This document shows positions 26,227 to 40,120 of a stretch of DNA of 64,000 bases, piece after piece. Each line of letters begins with the position of its first letter. Position 1 is the stretch's first letter. The DNA comes from Solea solea. Lineage: Eukaryota > Chordata > Actinopteri > Pleuronectiformes > Soleidae. Location: positions 17,958,388 to 18,022,387 of the forward strand of contig NC_081139.1 in assembly GCF_958295425.1 (NCBI RefSeq), read 5' to 3'. The notes below the pieces were generated by a model. It searched no databases. It was given only the letters and a program-made list of their open reading frames with translations, and was not told the origin of the DNA. A program made the position numbers and the translations under genes.

Positions 26227-29200
26227 ATATGTCCTTATTTTAACCAAAATGGAGCGGCATTAGTGTTTGCCTGTTTGCAGCAGCCTTTCGAAATGACCAT
26301 TTGAATGAAAGAAAGAAAGAGAATTAACTTGTATACAAAAAATACAGAGATACAGTACTGTCATTGTATGTATATGGCAGAACAAATGTAAACACAGTAC
26401 CACTTGGACAAAAAAATGTATATATATATATATAAAATATGGGTTAAATATGTCAGTGCAGCTTAATATTGTGTACTTATCAAATACAAAGTTGCAAATG
26501 AGATGTCATCATAAACGCTTTAATGCTGTACCGTAAAGTAAAACCATACTCAAGTAGTCTGGAGTGTTTAAATAACGCTAAAAAAGTCAAAAAGAAGTTG
26601 TAATGTTCTAATTGTTTTAATCAGAATTTGTGTTATATTAACACCTATAGTGTCACTTCAACGCTGTAAAACTTCCTGTGTGGAAGAAAGCAGCAGGATG
26701 ATCACAACATTGAGCTCCAGGTGTATCAGGTGATGTTTCCACACAGTAGACTTCACAACACAGTGACAGGAAGTTGTGCCCTTATTTCATGCAAGATGTC
26801 ATGGGGGATAGGAACATACGGTGGACAGAACATATGGTGACACATTTATATGTTTATTTTATTGCAAATATAAACTTTCACAAACATACTGATGGATATA
26901 CTATATATTACATTTCCAAATCAAATGTATTTTACCTGTTATGCACTTATACAAACATTCCATGTGTGCACAATTTCTGCCAATAAACAAACCCACTAAA
27001 ATTGTATTTGTCCTTGTGCCCCGCTGACATCCATAAATAAAGTAAGAGCAATGACAGTGTCATACAGACAAAAATAATCTGAACTACTGTCCCTTCAGAT
27101 TATTGAAACAGATTCACCATGAAGTCTAAAAAAGTTTCTACATGTCATTGTATTTTATTCTGTAGCAGTTTAACATCGCCTCGATCGCCTCTGTTCCTCA
27201 GAGTGCTTCAGTGTTGAAGGACACACTGCTGATGGACAGACTTTACGTTACACTGACCTTTGCTTGTCAGGTCATGATCACAGACGTTGATTGATTTTGT
27301 TGTTGTATTTAGGGACCATCAAAATGATTAGCAGATCAATTCACCTTCCAGCTATCCTGGCTGTGCTGCACCACTCACATCCCAGCACATCACCTCAGCG
27401 ACAGATTTATCCTTCAGTCTTACGAAGACTTCAGGTCCTGTAGTGTGCCGCTATAACGTTTCCAATCAATCAGGCTCTGCATTTGCTTAATTATCTGTTA
27501 AACAAAGGGAGGAGACTGTGAAACGTTTCCGTAAGGATCCACTGCTAACTGACTGAAGTCAAAGAAATTTCAAAGCAGAGATAAAGTGCATTCTGAGATG
27601 CTTGCTGAGATTAGGTCAGAACCCTCTTTACCATCCGCATCCCATGTACTGCTCGCCAGGATTATTTTTATCTGGAGGACTGTAGCTGATATCATTTTTC
27701 AAAGTGAGAATCTGCCAGCGCAGCATGAGTAATCCATCTTGGTTCCTCTGACAATTTCCTGTGGAACATGTGTGTGCGCTTTATTCCTGAAGGGATACCT
27801 CAGCACATAGGAAGAGATGAATATCTCTGAAAGGGGGAATAAACCAGGAGAGCAATTTGTGATTAAAGGAATCCTCTGGAAGTACACAAACCCCCTGTGC
27901 GGTCTGAGCTGATAAACTCCCCCTGCTCGCAATGCAATTACCAACACAATCACATTGGGCTCCACAGACGGGACTTAAGATGTTCTCAATCAGCCTGCTT
28001 CATTAAGACACCTTCCTGTAAAAAATAAAAAAGTGAACATGTACATAACACTACTTCTGAGAGGGTACTTTACCACTGAGGTTTCTAGACAGCAGACTCT
28101 GTGTGTGTGAGAGCGAGAGAGTGTGTTATTGAGAAGAAAACTGTTTTTTATGCTCATTTTTTCATTATAATCATAACAATATCTTCATGCCTGGGGACAT
28201 GATGTCATCCCGAGCACTGTTTCTTTTTATTGTTGAAGTGAGACCAGATACAGAAATCTGTCATGCATTTAATTTCATTTATCTCAACATTATGAATATT
28301 GAGGCTCCGCATTCTTGTTATTTAGAAAATAAATCTAGCACCAAATCCCTGGGATGGCAAATCCAGTATTCAAAATGGCTTAACAAACTGTACAAGGCAC
28401 TGTTAGTATTATAATGCAGTGTACAAGTGCATCATGCCTGCTATATATCTATCAAGAAAAGTAATACAGAAATAGGGCAATACATCCTGGCTGTTAGGGC
28501 TATGGGGAAGAACTTGCCATTCCCCTGCTTACATTATGGTAATACACACTGGAACTGTAGTGGTAGTGGTGGTGGTAGTGTGCATTTCATACAGTAAAAG
28601 ATTAATACTTGCACAGCAGCCCAGCACCTCTGTCCCCTGGCTGTGTTTTTATAAAGCAGCCATATTGGCAGAGGCTTTAATACTCGCTGCTGCCCTGGAG
28701 ACAAGTGTCAGTACACTGAGAACCAAAAGGAAAGTCATTTCAAGTATTGCCAGCTATGAACTCTGATAGTGATGTTGCCCTCCCAAAAGGTGAGACGCGG
28801 AGAATGAATGTGTATTTTGTGTCAATCATTATTAATAGTTCAAAAGGCACATTTAATAAAAATCTACACCCTGCGTCAGTCTGCAATAGCTTAAGAATAT
28901 GTTTGCCGCCTTCTCTCAGCAGCCTTTTCATACTGGAAACTGTTTTCCAAGCCGCTCACATCTCACACCAAAGTCCATAGAAAAAATAAGCGATTTAACA
29001 AAACAGCACACAGGAGTTGTTGATCCTCTACAGCCTCCATGTCTAAGTTCAAATGTGTCATTTTGGGACTTAAGTGTTTGAATTATTTTGTTTGCATTTA
29101 CCTTAGTGACACAAACTAACCAAACCAGGCAGCAGTAGAGCAGCAGCTCCTGTGTCCCCGTGAGCTAAAAACACTGATTTTCTCTATGGAGTTTGGTGCA

Positions 29201-29379
29201 GATGCAGTTATAAACTTAATTTTCCAGTGACCAGTGGTTAAAATCAGATTTTGTTTCCCCCCCTTCTGTCCTCCTGGCAGCGTTGTTTTCACTTATAGCA
29301 AGTGTAATGATACATACACCCGCATGGTCAATGATTATAATGCTGGTTGGACCAAACTGATGTCCACGCTTTGTCTCAC

Positions 29380-29610
29380 CTGTAGGTGGTTTGATCTGGA
29401 GTTTGCATGTTTTTCTAGTGTGTGTGGGTTCCTTCTGTGTAATCCAGCTTCCTCCCACAGTCCACAGTCATTCAACTCTAAATTAAATTCTGAACTGACC
29501 ATAGGTGTGAATGTCTCTGCATGTTGGCACTGTGATGGAATGGCAACCTTTCCAGGATGTACCCCGCTTTTCACCTTACGTCAGCTGCAATTAGCTGCAG
29601 CTTCCCTCTG
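29380..29610 (+). mobile_element. Old tRNA-headed SINE, body mostly retained
   Basis: GGAGTTTGCATGTTTTTCTA, CTTCCTCCCACAGTCCACAG, GTGATGGAATGGCAACCTTT and CCAGGATGTACCCCGCTTTT are the reverse complement of the body of the 62.5-63.2 kb SINEs. The head is too decayed to delimit. The open frames on both strands across this region (up to 150 codons) are within the repeat. Confidence 0.65.
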
Positions 29611-31059
29611 TGGCCCTCAACAACATCAAGTTTATGTAACTACATATTGGCTGATATTGTTAAATATAGTTTTTCGCAAGACGTAATTGTAATCGCATTC
29701 AAAGCTCTTTAAACCTGAAAATCAGTCAGTCATCACCCGTCATAAGGTCGTGCGGCGTTGTTCTGATCATTTGCCGCAGCTAATGATCCATGCAACAAGG
29801 TGAGAGTCAATGGTACAGGTCTGAGTACGACAAAAATCAATATCAATTACTCCTATATTGGAAAATTGTCAAAAAAGTAAATGCCCAGGTGTCCCTGTTT
29901 CACGAGCGTCAGCCAATTGCTTTGTTGACTGAAAGAACACCAAACAAAAAAAAAGAAAGAGCATACCTGCTTTGTGGTTTTTAATTGCCCTTTACCCTTG
30001 GCATTGACAACTTCACAAGAAAAGAGAAAGGCACTTTTGTTTAATCATGATGCTGCATAAAGGCATCCGAGATAGTTGCACCACACTTGGCAGGTTTTAG
30101 CGTCGGGAGTCTACGCTGCACAGCTGGGCTTGATTTATGCCGCTGACAAAGCCGTTTCTCTGCAGCGCAGCACACTGTGGGGAACCTCAGGAGGGACAGC
30201 CTTTCAATTTATCTCACACAGCCCCTCCCCACTCAGCACTTCAGGCTCTTTAAAGCAGTCAAGAGCATAGATCAACACCTGAAGTCGGATCCCACCCCGT
30301 GTCCCGGCTCAGAGGATGTGGTGACCTCGCCTTCTTTCTCCGCGCCCTCGCCACATTACTGCCGCTCGCCTCTGGGCGTTTTGATACAATTATGATTAGA
30401 AACATCACCTGCAGGTAGGTCGGCGATGGTCAGTGTGGATCAGACGTAGCAACACGTACACACACACCTCACCTTATCTGTGCACTTACTGCGGCGGGCA
30501 AACATAATATCAAACACATCCCCTGCAGTTCTTTTTTTCATACTCGCCTTTCCCATTTCGCTAACTGGCGTTTTGGCGTTTGAGTGCCTGCTGTAGTGGT
30601 GAGCTGAGTGAGCCGTCTGTGCACCGAGGCAATAATCTTTGTGTATAAAAGGCCTTAGCTGAGACTAATTATTTGGTGAGATCACCATAAGCTTGTCACA
30701 ATCTCCCCGTCCTGTGGTCTCATGGCTGAGTAATTTCACTGATAGAATCTTAACCCCTGTTTTCACAAGCGCTTTTATTTACCCTATGAATTGCATTGAC
30801 ATGCATACAGGCCTCCTTCTTGCAGTCATGCTACCAATCAGCCCGGTTTAGAGCCCTGAATTCAGAATGTGAACTGTGATTATGCACGTTGTTTACATGT
30901 GGAACTTTTACGAGTCTTCCCCCTCATTCATCTGTAAGTCAGTGGAATGAATTTTTAGCATTTTAGGTTAAGGCTCCCGCTGCTGCCATGTAACTAACTC
31001 ACACTTAGTTCAACTGTTAGTAGTGGTAGTAGTTTTTATGTTTTTGTCTTTTGGGGTGT

Positions 31060-32520
31060 TTTTTTTTTGGCAGTTCCATAATTGTGCCTTCTTTTTGGAT
31101 TTATTCATTCATTACTTCTTCCCCTTCTTTCCATTTTTCTTGACCCTTCTCTTTATTTAGTTTATCAAAACTGTTTTTTCTGCCATTGAAAATGAATGGA
31201 AATAGACATGACCCCTTTTTAGAAAGGGAGCTAACATGATTTCACTCCTTATTTGGAACTTTGGTCGTTTGATTGGTTGTGGTGTTTTTTCTGCAGATGG
31301 CATCCATGGTGTTGCATTACTGCCTTCTCAATTCATACATTACTTGATTACCTTAACCAGTTTTCAAAATATTCAGCTTTTGTTGCCATTTTTCCTTGTT
31401 GAAAATGAATGGCAACGAACACGAAAGAAATTTGCATGGTGAATTTTTCTCAGTAGTCGTGGTGTGTTGGCGTCTGTAAATTTGCCCAGACATTTGAACA
31501 CATTTCCAGAAACTCACTGGTTCAATTCCTCACAATTCTAAATTCATACAAACTCATATACTAAAAGAGTTTTATGTGCTTTGTAAAAACTCCAAAATGA
31601 AAACAGAGCAACTCGAAACGAATTCCTTCCGCCTCAACAATACCTTGAGTTATTGCATGCCTATGTCTTATAGGGCATGCAATAACTGTGTGTATTGTAA
31701 CACTGATGTATTCAATCAAAAACACATCCTTTAAAAGTGTTCTTGTCTCTTTTTGTTGGTCGCCCTGAAATAGTTTTTACAGTACAAAGAAAGGCAGTGC
31801 ACAGATATAAAAAGATTACAACAGAGACATTTTATTATTAGACACCTGAGGCCTCGTTTGTACTTTGACACATTGTTGACATGTTTTTCTAACTGAGTTT
31901 GCAGAGTTGACACAATTTTTGTTTAGATATTTTTAAACTGATTAGGAGTGATGTTTGAATGAAGGTCAGTGGAATTCTACTTTCAGTTTAGCCAGTTTGG
32001 AGTCATGTTTTTGATACAAGATTCAAGTTTTCAGAATTGTGTATAGCTCGATTTACCTTATTTTGGATTTACCCTCCTTTTTTTTCTTGATCCATTTCCT
32101 TATCCTGTTTTCTATTGAGCTTTTTCTGCCATTTCTCCCCCTTGAAAATGAATGTAGATGAACCCTTGTTGGTTGGATTTGCATTTCATTGAATGGCATC
32201 CACCAGTTTGTGTGAGATAAGAGTGATAAGAGCTAGAGAACATAGTTGAGGGTTCAGGGCCCGTTCCTCAATGCGTAATTCTTATTGCCTTTTTTGACGG
32301 CACATTATTTTGATAATGGTAGTTTGGTTTGGTTGGTTGTGGTGTTTTTTGATTGCCCTCTTTCATGTTGTATTGCTGCCATATTCTCTTCCCCTTCCAT
32401 TCTTTTCTTAATCCTTATCTCTCGTCAGTTTTTGAAATATTCTTATTTTTCTTCCAAAATGTTCCCAATTAAAAAGGAATAGACATGTTTGTGTGCGTGC
32501 CATTTTTTACGAGTGCTCCC
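31060..32520. repeat. Degenerate repeat cluster, four related segments
   Basis: Similar word orders recur at about 31060-31225, 31260-31440, 32047-32200 and 32310-32490. Each has T-rich sequence (GGTTGTGGTGTTTTTT, CTTCCCCTTCTTTCC or variants), then a CTTTTTCTGCCATT-like block, then GAAAATGAATGG or a variant. Spacing is irregular and divergence high. No known family was recognised. Confidence 0.45.
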
Positions 32521-34477
32521 CTATTTTTCAACGGGAGTCAGAGCGTTTGTGTAGAAAGAGAATTTCGCTATTTGAGCTTGCTGCCATTAGAAGGTCCCTC
32601 CACATTCTAGACCCACACTTAGTTGAAAGCCACTGCACTTCTTTTTCATTACATATTATTTGTGTGACCGTTTCCTCTCACAATGAAGCATTTATCAAAG
32701 ACAGAGCATGTCTGAACAAAACATCAAAACAAGGTTTTCAAGTGCCTTTTTGATTTTGAGGGGAAGCTCGCAAATAGGCAGTGTCTACATCTGTTAACAG
32801 CCTCTGAAAGAGAATGTAAGGAAATAACAAAAAACAGGCTTTTACTTTTGGGCTCGGCTCGTTCTTGCGATTTCCACTTCACAGTGCCCATGATAGCTGC
32901 TCCGTGACTGATGTTATTTGTCTCTTTCATCTTGTCACACAGCGGGGAGGATCAACGCTGCAGAGCCCCCGTCCTCACAGGCTTGATCTCACCCAAAATA
33001 CACACCTGGGTTTTTGTGTGTGTGTGTGTGTTTTTTTTTCGGAATACAAAAGTGCATTTGGCGCCGTGTTCAAAAATAATTGAAAAGAATTATCATCCTG
33101 TCCATTAAACCCATGTGAAGTGCAGATGAAAGGACTTGGCACTTGTGCTTCTCTCACCTGTGAATTATTGATACCTGCCCCTCTGCTGGCTTCCCTCAGG
33201 GTGGAGGTGGGAAACGTCTCCTTACATAATGGGCACACCACGCAGACATGTTGTCTGGGCTGTGGCAGAGAAAGAAGAAGGCAGGAGCAAAACTGAAATG
33301 TTGTTAATAGTAAGCCTCCATCTTTTATTCACCACTGCCACACCTCAGTTGACTACGGCAGCATTCAGCTGCTCTTCCATTAACTTCAGACTCCGTTCCT
33401 CTGTCTGTGAAAGGGAAGCACCTCTGAGTTCTACATCCGTACTACATTCGCTCTGCATCCAAACAAGCACTTCTGCCCAATTTCAGAAGGGATTGGTGTC
33501 TTTACTAATGGGCCTAAAAACAGATGGCAGTGTGAACAGGAAGTTGAATCTCGCCTCTGCAGTTGTTTTGTGTGTTTCAGAGCTTGTTACTTGTTAGCAA
33601 CAACAATGGCGAAAAGTAAGAACAAGGACTCCATTTATCACACCAACTACAAGGTGAAGCTGAATGCATTAAAGCTGCAGTGTGAAGCTTTTGGTGATGT
33701 CTGTTGTCGAAATGATTCTGCTTCTGTTTGGTCTTTGTGAAGAGAAACGATGCAGCATTCATTTGGAAAAAAAGAAAGCTCTTTCAAGCAGTATAGTACA
33801 ATATGATCAGACCTGGCGGAGGGAGCATTTGTGTGGATACAGCAGCAGCTTGGGGGCGGATAAGAAGTGTTTGTTCTGGGCTCCAGTTTCAAGCCTCATT
33901 CGCATCTGTCACCTAAGTGAACACACTTGGACACTATCCAGGATCACGTGACTCTCTCAACCGGTGCAACGGAGGGCGAGGGCTCAAGCCTTTTAAGCCT
34001 TTTAAGCCTCCCGGGCGAGGTTTTCAAAATTTCACTTGCATTTCGGCCTATATTTCATCCAGAGCAGACTTTCTATGTTTGTAACGAACACTGAGTCACC
34101 TGGATGGAATCGTGCTATGGCAGATGACACAGTGAATGGCCGAGGACAGTCTTGGCTCCACAGGAGGCCCATCGAGGACTTAACACTCTATAAGAGCTAT
34201 TGTGTAGCTCATGCGCGGCACCACTTGTTTGCTCTCCCACAAGCCTCATCTCACAAGATGCATGGTGCATGCGTCACATGGTGTCTATTTTGTCCCTGAG
34301 GATAAGGGGATTGTGGGTACCCGGAGCATAGTGCACAAATGCAGGTGTTTAGTTATGTTGAGGAATTGCTGCAAGGCTCGTGCTGTCTGGCTTGAACTGG
34401 GTCAGAGCTTGTTCTAGTTAAAAATAATAGCTTTTCCCATTTGTTTCCACTCTCACTGATTATAACAGTTAATTACC

Positions 34478-34650
34478 TTCGCCAAGGAGGTTGTGTTTCC
34501 ACCTATATGTGCTTGTTTGTTTATTTGTTTACCAGCAGGATTCAGAAAAAAGGACGGAGCGGATTTTGCACCAAATATGCTGCTATATTTGGGGCAAAAG
34601 CGACTGTTTTCGGGCCAGGGAAGACACCATAAAAATTTGGAGCTGATCAA
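34478..34650. repeat. Decayed dispersed repeat (CGCCAAGGAGGTT type)
   Basis: CCTTCGCCAAGGAGGTTGTG, then GTTTGTTTATTTGTTTACCA, CAGGATTCAGAAAAAAGGAC and GGAGCGGATTTTGCACC follow the order of a widespread animal interspersed repeat. It is non-coding, and the flanks are not well delimited. Confidence 0.5.
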
Positions 34651-36839
34651 ATTAAAGGGATGCAGTAATTATTCTGACATTTTTCTACAAAGACACACGC
34701 ACATACGCACACATCCAGATTAAATAAATGCTACGAGATGCTGCTGGGCAGGATTGACACAATGATGAATGTGTCCAGACACCAGTTGTTGCTCTCAACG
34801 AAACTCTTGATGACTGGCTGGTGATAAAGAAACACATGTGAGGACTGGATCTAAAGGCCTTTGTCGATCAGCTGTGGCAAAAGTAAGAAGAAATAGGTGG
34901 AGTCAGCGTCGAGCGAGGATGAGCTAGTGCTCAGTTATTATTCTGAATTAAACAAAAAAGAAAAAAAAAACACAGGAGAGCCAGCACCAAAGAAAAGACA
35001 AGTAAACTTTACCACTTCACTGCTTCAGGATGGATTTTTGTCAGGTCTTACGAGCTGTCTTTGCTGTCCAGATTTGTTCATTTGAATATTTTTAATGTCA
35101 CACACTGTGATCGGTTATGTGTATCAGTCAGAGGCGAAACAAAACAAAAAGAAAAAAATCTACCTCGGTCCAAAGAATAAAAGCTGGCAATATCACTGGG
35201 TGAAATGCTGTCTCACATGTGAAAGCTCAAATTGAGCGAATACAGATTCCAAAATTACTATTACTCTGCAAATAAATCACACACACAAAAAATACGATCT
35301 GCTTTGCAAAAGCTTTTACAGCAAAACAGCAGACGAGTTGTACAAAATCGTTTGCTTTCATGTGCCAAAGCATTTGCTACTCGTTCAGAACATTGAGCAA
35401 TTGTGTTTATGATGTGCACAAATGAATACATGACGTGAGAGGCTGAAGGCTGCCATCAGTGTTAAAACTTCAAAAATGATAATTAACACATTCCCATTGT
35501 TCTGACCAAGCTAGTACTTGATGATTATTATAGAATTCTATATAGATTATTATAGAAATAAGATGTTAATACCATAATATTGCTTCTACTACTACTACTA
35601 CTACTCGTCCCTACTAAGTAAATTGCCACACTAATACCAAATTGTTATTGTACTGTTGTGTAAGAGTGTTGAAATATAAAAGCAGCTGAAAAATCGGAAA
35701 CATTTTTCTGTATTATGTTTTTTATGAGACAGAAAAATCTCTATCATAAAAATATAGAGAGAGATATCAATTTGTGCTGTCAACATCAATCCATGAGGTG
35801 CAGGTCTAGGTAAAATCTGGCTTGACTTTGACTGAGTTGTGCTTTTCACCAAGTGCTGCTCTAGTAAAAAAAGATATTGTAGCTGCATATGTGGTAAAAA
35901 CAACAAAAACTAATAAAACTAAAAACTCACAGTCATGCAAAACTATTCACATTTCCCTTTAGACGATGTGATTTATCAGACAAACGTTGCTTTTGTGCAC
36001 ACAGCTCTGGCGATGTAATGTATTTAACGTACAGCAGTTGTTTTAATTGTGCTTACTCTGCTCTGGGTTATGGTCTGTTGTAGGACTGTGGTGCCATTAA
36101 ATGGGCCATTTTCCTGAAATTTATCTGCCCGCAGGTTTGATGTCATTAACTGCGGGCCATCCCACACAGCAATATCCCTTCATGTAACTGATGGCCTGTT
36201 GTTGGCTTGTTTGCATTCAGCACTTCCTTTTTTTAATTTCTGCCTCACATAAAACCAAGAAGTCTGCACTCAGCAGCACCATGTGGTTTCAGAAGAGAAG
36301 ACTAACCCTCCATGCACTTTCTTATCACAGCTCGACGTTTGAAAAAAGTCCCACTAACAACAGTGAGGCATGGGGAAAACACAACGCTGTCACTGTCAGA
36401 CTTTATCCAGCACATTCCTCATGCAGACCCAGTTAAATGCATCACTGGTGCAAACAAATGAGAAAACACCCCTGCTCACAGAACAACAGAGAAAACTGAT
36501 GAACTCTTTTCTTGGCCGTGTGTCATTTCGACTCCTGCCGCCAACATCAAACTCCTCTCTCTTTGAGCTCGGACTGCATCATCAGTTAAGTGTCACATCG
36601 CCGCTCAATCAGTCAAAACAAGGAAGCTTCAGGTGACTCGACGCTAAGTTTGACGCATTGAGTTTTGGCCGTAAAGAATCTGAATACAGTACAGTAGTGG
36701 CTGATTGCTATCACACGTGTCTTGACCAGGCTCGCTTGCCATGCCAAATGAGTTGGAGATGAAGATTCAACGCAAACGTCATCATTTGAAAGCAAAATGA
36801 CGTACTCATTTGTCAATGTCAAAGTCAACTTCATCTGGA

Positions 36840-37290
36840 CAGCACATTTAAAACATCCTTAGTTGACCAAAGTGCTGCACGGGCACAACAAATACAGGGC
36901 AAAGACAGGTAAAAACGAATCAAAAAGCAAGACGAAAAATGTATAAATGTATAAATATAGAGATATATAATATAATAAAATAAGAATGAGGCAGTGCAAT
37001 AGAAAAGGCACGTTGTCTCGTTCAGTTCAGTTGAATGTCAAGGAGAAGAGGTGGTTCACTTTCTCTTCAGGAGGGACTCTTACGTGATGAGATAAACTCT
37101 TCCACAGACTGGGAGCAGCTACTGAAAAGGCTCGATCACCTCTGGTTTTACACTTTGTTGTAGGAACATCCAGCTGGTTTGAGGATCTTGTGACAGAAGT
37201 TTGGAGATAAATACATTGGTGTCAGCCCATTTAAAACCTTAAAAAGCAAGCAATGAATTCTTAAAATCAATCCTGAACTGGACAGGAAGG
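36840..37290. repeat. Probable decayed dispersed repeat
   Basis: The order of words (AAAGTGCTGCACGGGCACAA, ACAGACTGGGAGCAGCTACT, AAAAGGCTCGATCACCTCTG, TTAAAATCAATCCTGAACTG) matches a repeat commonly seen in fish introns. No open frame survives and the boundaries are approximate. Confidence 0.4.
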
Positions 37291-37815
37291 GAGGACACAA
37301 CTATTATGACATGGTCACTCTTTCTTTTTCCAGTCAGAAGACGGAGCTGCTGCGTTGTGATATAATTGTAGCCGACGAAAAGATGATCCACATGTGTTCA
37401 ACAAAGAGGATAGTATGGCGCCCAGTCCTCAAGAAACATGGTAGTTCACCCCAAAATTAAAACTGACTAGTTATCTTCTCATCATTATGTCAATGTCAGA
37501 GTAGGTGAACTTTCTGAGACTTTTTGTTCTCCTAAACAGAAAGGACATGTATTTGTATTTGCTTCCTGAGCAGAAAAGTGAAATCTGATCTCACGTGGTC
37601 CCAGTTTAATGCCAGGTGTGAACAGTCGTACTTATTTTTTTTAATTAAGTAGATTTGTGATTGTCTCTCATCTCTCACGACAGATGTTAATGCCAGGTCT
37701 AAATGGAGCCATTGGCAAATAGTTACCTATAGTATTCATACCAGCTACAGAAATGGAGCATTGCGTGTCACATTATTTACTTGAAGTACTCTTATGTCCT
37801 TTCATTGCTAATAAA

Positions 37816-37837
37816 GGGGGGGGGGGGGGGGGGGGGG
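37816..37837. repeat. G22 homopolymer
   Basis: An uninterrupted run of 22 G in the Ig5 intron. It could form a G-quadruplex on the plus strand. Its exact length is unreliable in most sequencing data. Confidence 0.9.
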
Positions 37838-38925
37838 TATATGCATATTTAACTGCTAAATGCTTCACATGTCCATGCATTAACTTTGCCTAACTTGTTC
37901 TTTAGTGGTGGGCAGGTAGTGAACGGTGGGTTTATGAGGCCATTTTGCTTTAAACAGTGGTTCACTTTCTCTGCAAACGACACTGATGAGAGCAGTGAAA
38001 GTGAAGCAGTGTAGTAAAGTCTCTGTCTGGGCCTTAAAAGCAACACAATGAGCTGAACGATGCTAAAATTCTGTAGAGCTGAGGAGAAATGTAGAGTTGG
38101 GTGATTATTATCTGTTGGTTTATCACTACAAACACCCAGCATCACCATCACCACCACCACCACCTCCTCAACCTGATTCAGTGTTGATCTGAAAAACCAT
38201 TGGTGCAGTTTGGAGTGTTTGTGCACAGACATGCATATGTCTGCAATAACACTTAATTGCTTGTGTTAATGTGTGTGTAAATAAAGAAGTGCAATTAAAG
38301 GAAATAATCTCTCTGTCCTTTAGTTAATTCTTTGCCTGAATCTGTAAAACCCTCTCAGCCATGAAACTGCTCACTCTGACTCCTTTGACTCTCGGGTGAA
38401 CTCATCCATAGGTGAACACAGCAATTTAGCAGCCACACATCATTCTCTCTCCTCACACTCCGGCTGACGCTATTTCATATTTACAGTTTGCGGATTCAGC
38501 AGAGCATTTCAGATAATTAAAATTCAGCAAACTTTGATGTGCAGGTCCACCCTTGATTTCCCACCGTACTGTGGTCTCAAGGGCACCATTCCCACTTTTG
38601 CTTGTTATTTAGGAAATGTCAAGTTTTGCGAAGGGCTTGTGACCTTTTTTGAAGCACTTGTGGCCGTCGCACAAAGGGCAGGGATCCACTGTTGTCCTGG
38701 ATATCTTGGATTGTGCTGAATTAATCATCCCTGAAAATACAATCCTATTTTCAGTGTTCTCAGTGTTTTTGCACAAAAATGCATAACTTAATTAGACAAG
38801 CTGAAGAAGTGTACTCTCCTTTCAAGAAGTCGTACTTTTCGCAGCACTTGTTACCAACTTTTCAAGCCTATTTCACACCATTAATATAACTTTTGTTATG
38901 TTTTTTGTTTTTTTCTCGGTTACAG

Positions 38926-39053
38926 GGTCTCAATTTTGGACAACGGGAACCTTCGGATATGGAATGCAACCAAATCCGATGCAGGGCTCTACACCTGTGT
39001 GGCAAGGAACCAGTTTGGTGTGGCAAGCAGCACGGGAAGTGTCACAGTTAAAG
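38926..39053 (+). CDS. Contactin exon, second half of Ig5
   Basis: The exon encodes fragment residues 141-183 (split Arg, then [20 protein letters not shown] to STGSVTVK) plus the first base of the next Glu codon. It enters in phase 2 after CTCGGTTACAG and exits in phase 1 at [22 protein letters not shown] is the F-strand Ig signature, with the cysteine that pairs with the one in the 9.3 kb exon. NAT in IWNATK is a potential N-glycosylation site. The NGNLRI and ASSTG words match CNTN4 best in recall. The domain boundary at the exon end agrees with Ig6 starting in the next exon. Confidence 0.94.
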
Positions 39054-39591
39054 GTACTTTGATTTCTACTTTCCGTGTTCCGTGTCCACAGGGAGACCCT
39101 TTGCATTTCCACATGTGCATATATGTGTCCACAGTGTCATTCATACTAACGACGTCCAGAGTTCTGCGCATACGTACTCGATCTCACATTCCATTCCAGT
39201 CGCTGTCCTGCCCACACACTGCGGCGCAAAGTCACGCCAGATCAGGGTTTTTCATTCCAAAGCGTACTGATGAAAACATTAGCTTACATCCTTTCTTGAA
39301 GTTGTTGGAAACTCTCAGCTTAGTGCCTGTACAGTCATGGGATATGCTTTGAGAAAAGGTTCCAGTGTTCTCGTGATCATCTGGGCTGGAGTTCTCATTT
39401 CTGCTCCGGCGCTGTGACTTATTATACTTCATTAAAAATGAATGTGAACTGGGGTCTAAATCGTTGCGGACTGAGTGGCTTTATTCTGTGCACACTGCTG
39501 TTTTCTGTCCTCGTTCCACAGGGGAATAATGTTCTCACCTCCTGCCTGGTGTATTTGCTGACACACTCGGTGAACTATACCCTCACTCTGA

Positions 39592-39632
39592 CCCCCCCCC
39601 CCCCCACACACACACACACACACACACACCCC
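39592..39632. repeat. C-tract plus (CA)n microsatellite
   Basis: A run of about 14 C is followed by about 12 CA and a short C run. Confidence 0.9.
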
Positions 39633-40120
39633 TTGTTCACATTGTGTTATTGTTATTTATTCTGCCTTGATCTGCTTTGTTGGCTGGCTTGTGTAGATTT
39701 ATAGAATGATCAACCTCACAGTATTTCGTCCTTAGGGAGAAAAGTTCATGCCTAATGATTTAAAAGGTTAAGTATAGATTCACATTTTGAACAGATTGCA
39801 TCATATCGAAATCTGTTTGACAAATACAATCAGCTGCTTTTTGCACTTTCTCAGTTTCCCTTCAAGGTGCATGTTCTGAGATGTTAAGTCAAACCCTGTG
39901 GGCAAGATCTGGCTGTGCAAATTTACTCGGCATTCGTTTTCGCCTGCCGAGAAGAGAATACAGTTCAATATAACCACATGTGACCATGCAGAACAAAATT
40001 AGTTTGTGCTGGTGTGAATGTTTCACCTTGTAAGGAATTAACAGCACAGGCCATAAAAGTCCTTCCAACGCTGTGTGCTCTCCTCCACTCACTGAAGTCA
40101 AATTATTTTTTTTATTAAAG

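Larger units (their letters stand above)
9472..38925. other. Large contactin intron splitting Ig5 (29.5 kb)
   Basis: The intron runs from GTAACA to a CTCGGTTACAG acceptor; the phase-2 join across it is exact. It is a repository for the minisatellite at 14.9-15.9 kb, SINEs around 19.4, 21.5-22.3 and 29.4 kb, decayed DNA elements near 10.1, 12.6 and 14.9-16.1 kb, dispersed repeats at 34.5 and 36.8 kb, a degenerate repeat cluster at 31-32.5 kb, and microsatellites. No nested gene with credible coding sequence was found on either strand. Stretches not listed separately appear to be unique, A+T-rich intronic DNA. Confidence 0.7.

Noticed and set aside
29234..29686. 150-codon plus-strand open frame
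   Set aside because: It overlaps an old SINE and has no domain or splice support; the minus strand is open there as well.
30177..30420. Possible alternative exon: open frame followed by CACCTGCAGGTAGGT
   Set aside because: The frame stops at about 30395, before the donor-like site, there is no Ig or FN3 content, and the flanking exons already join in phase.
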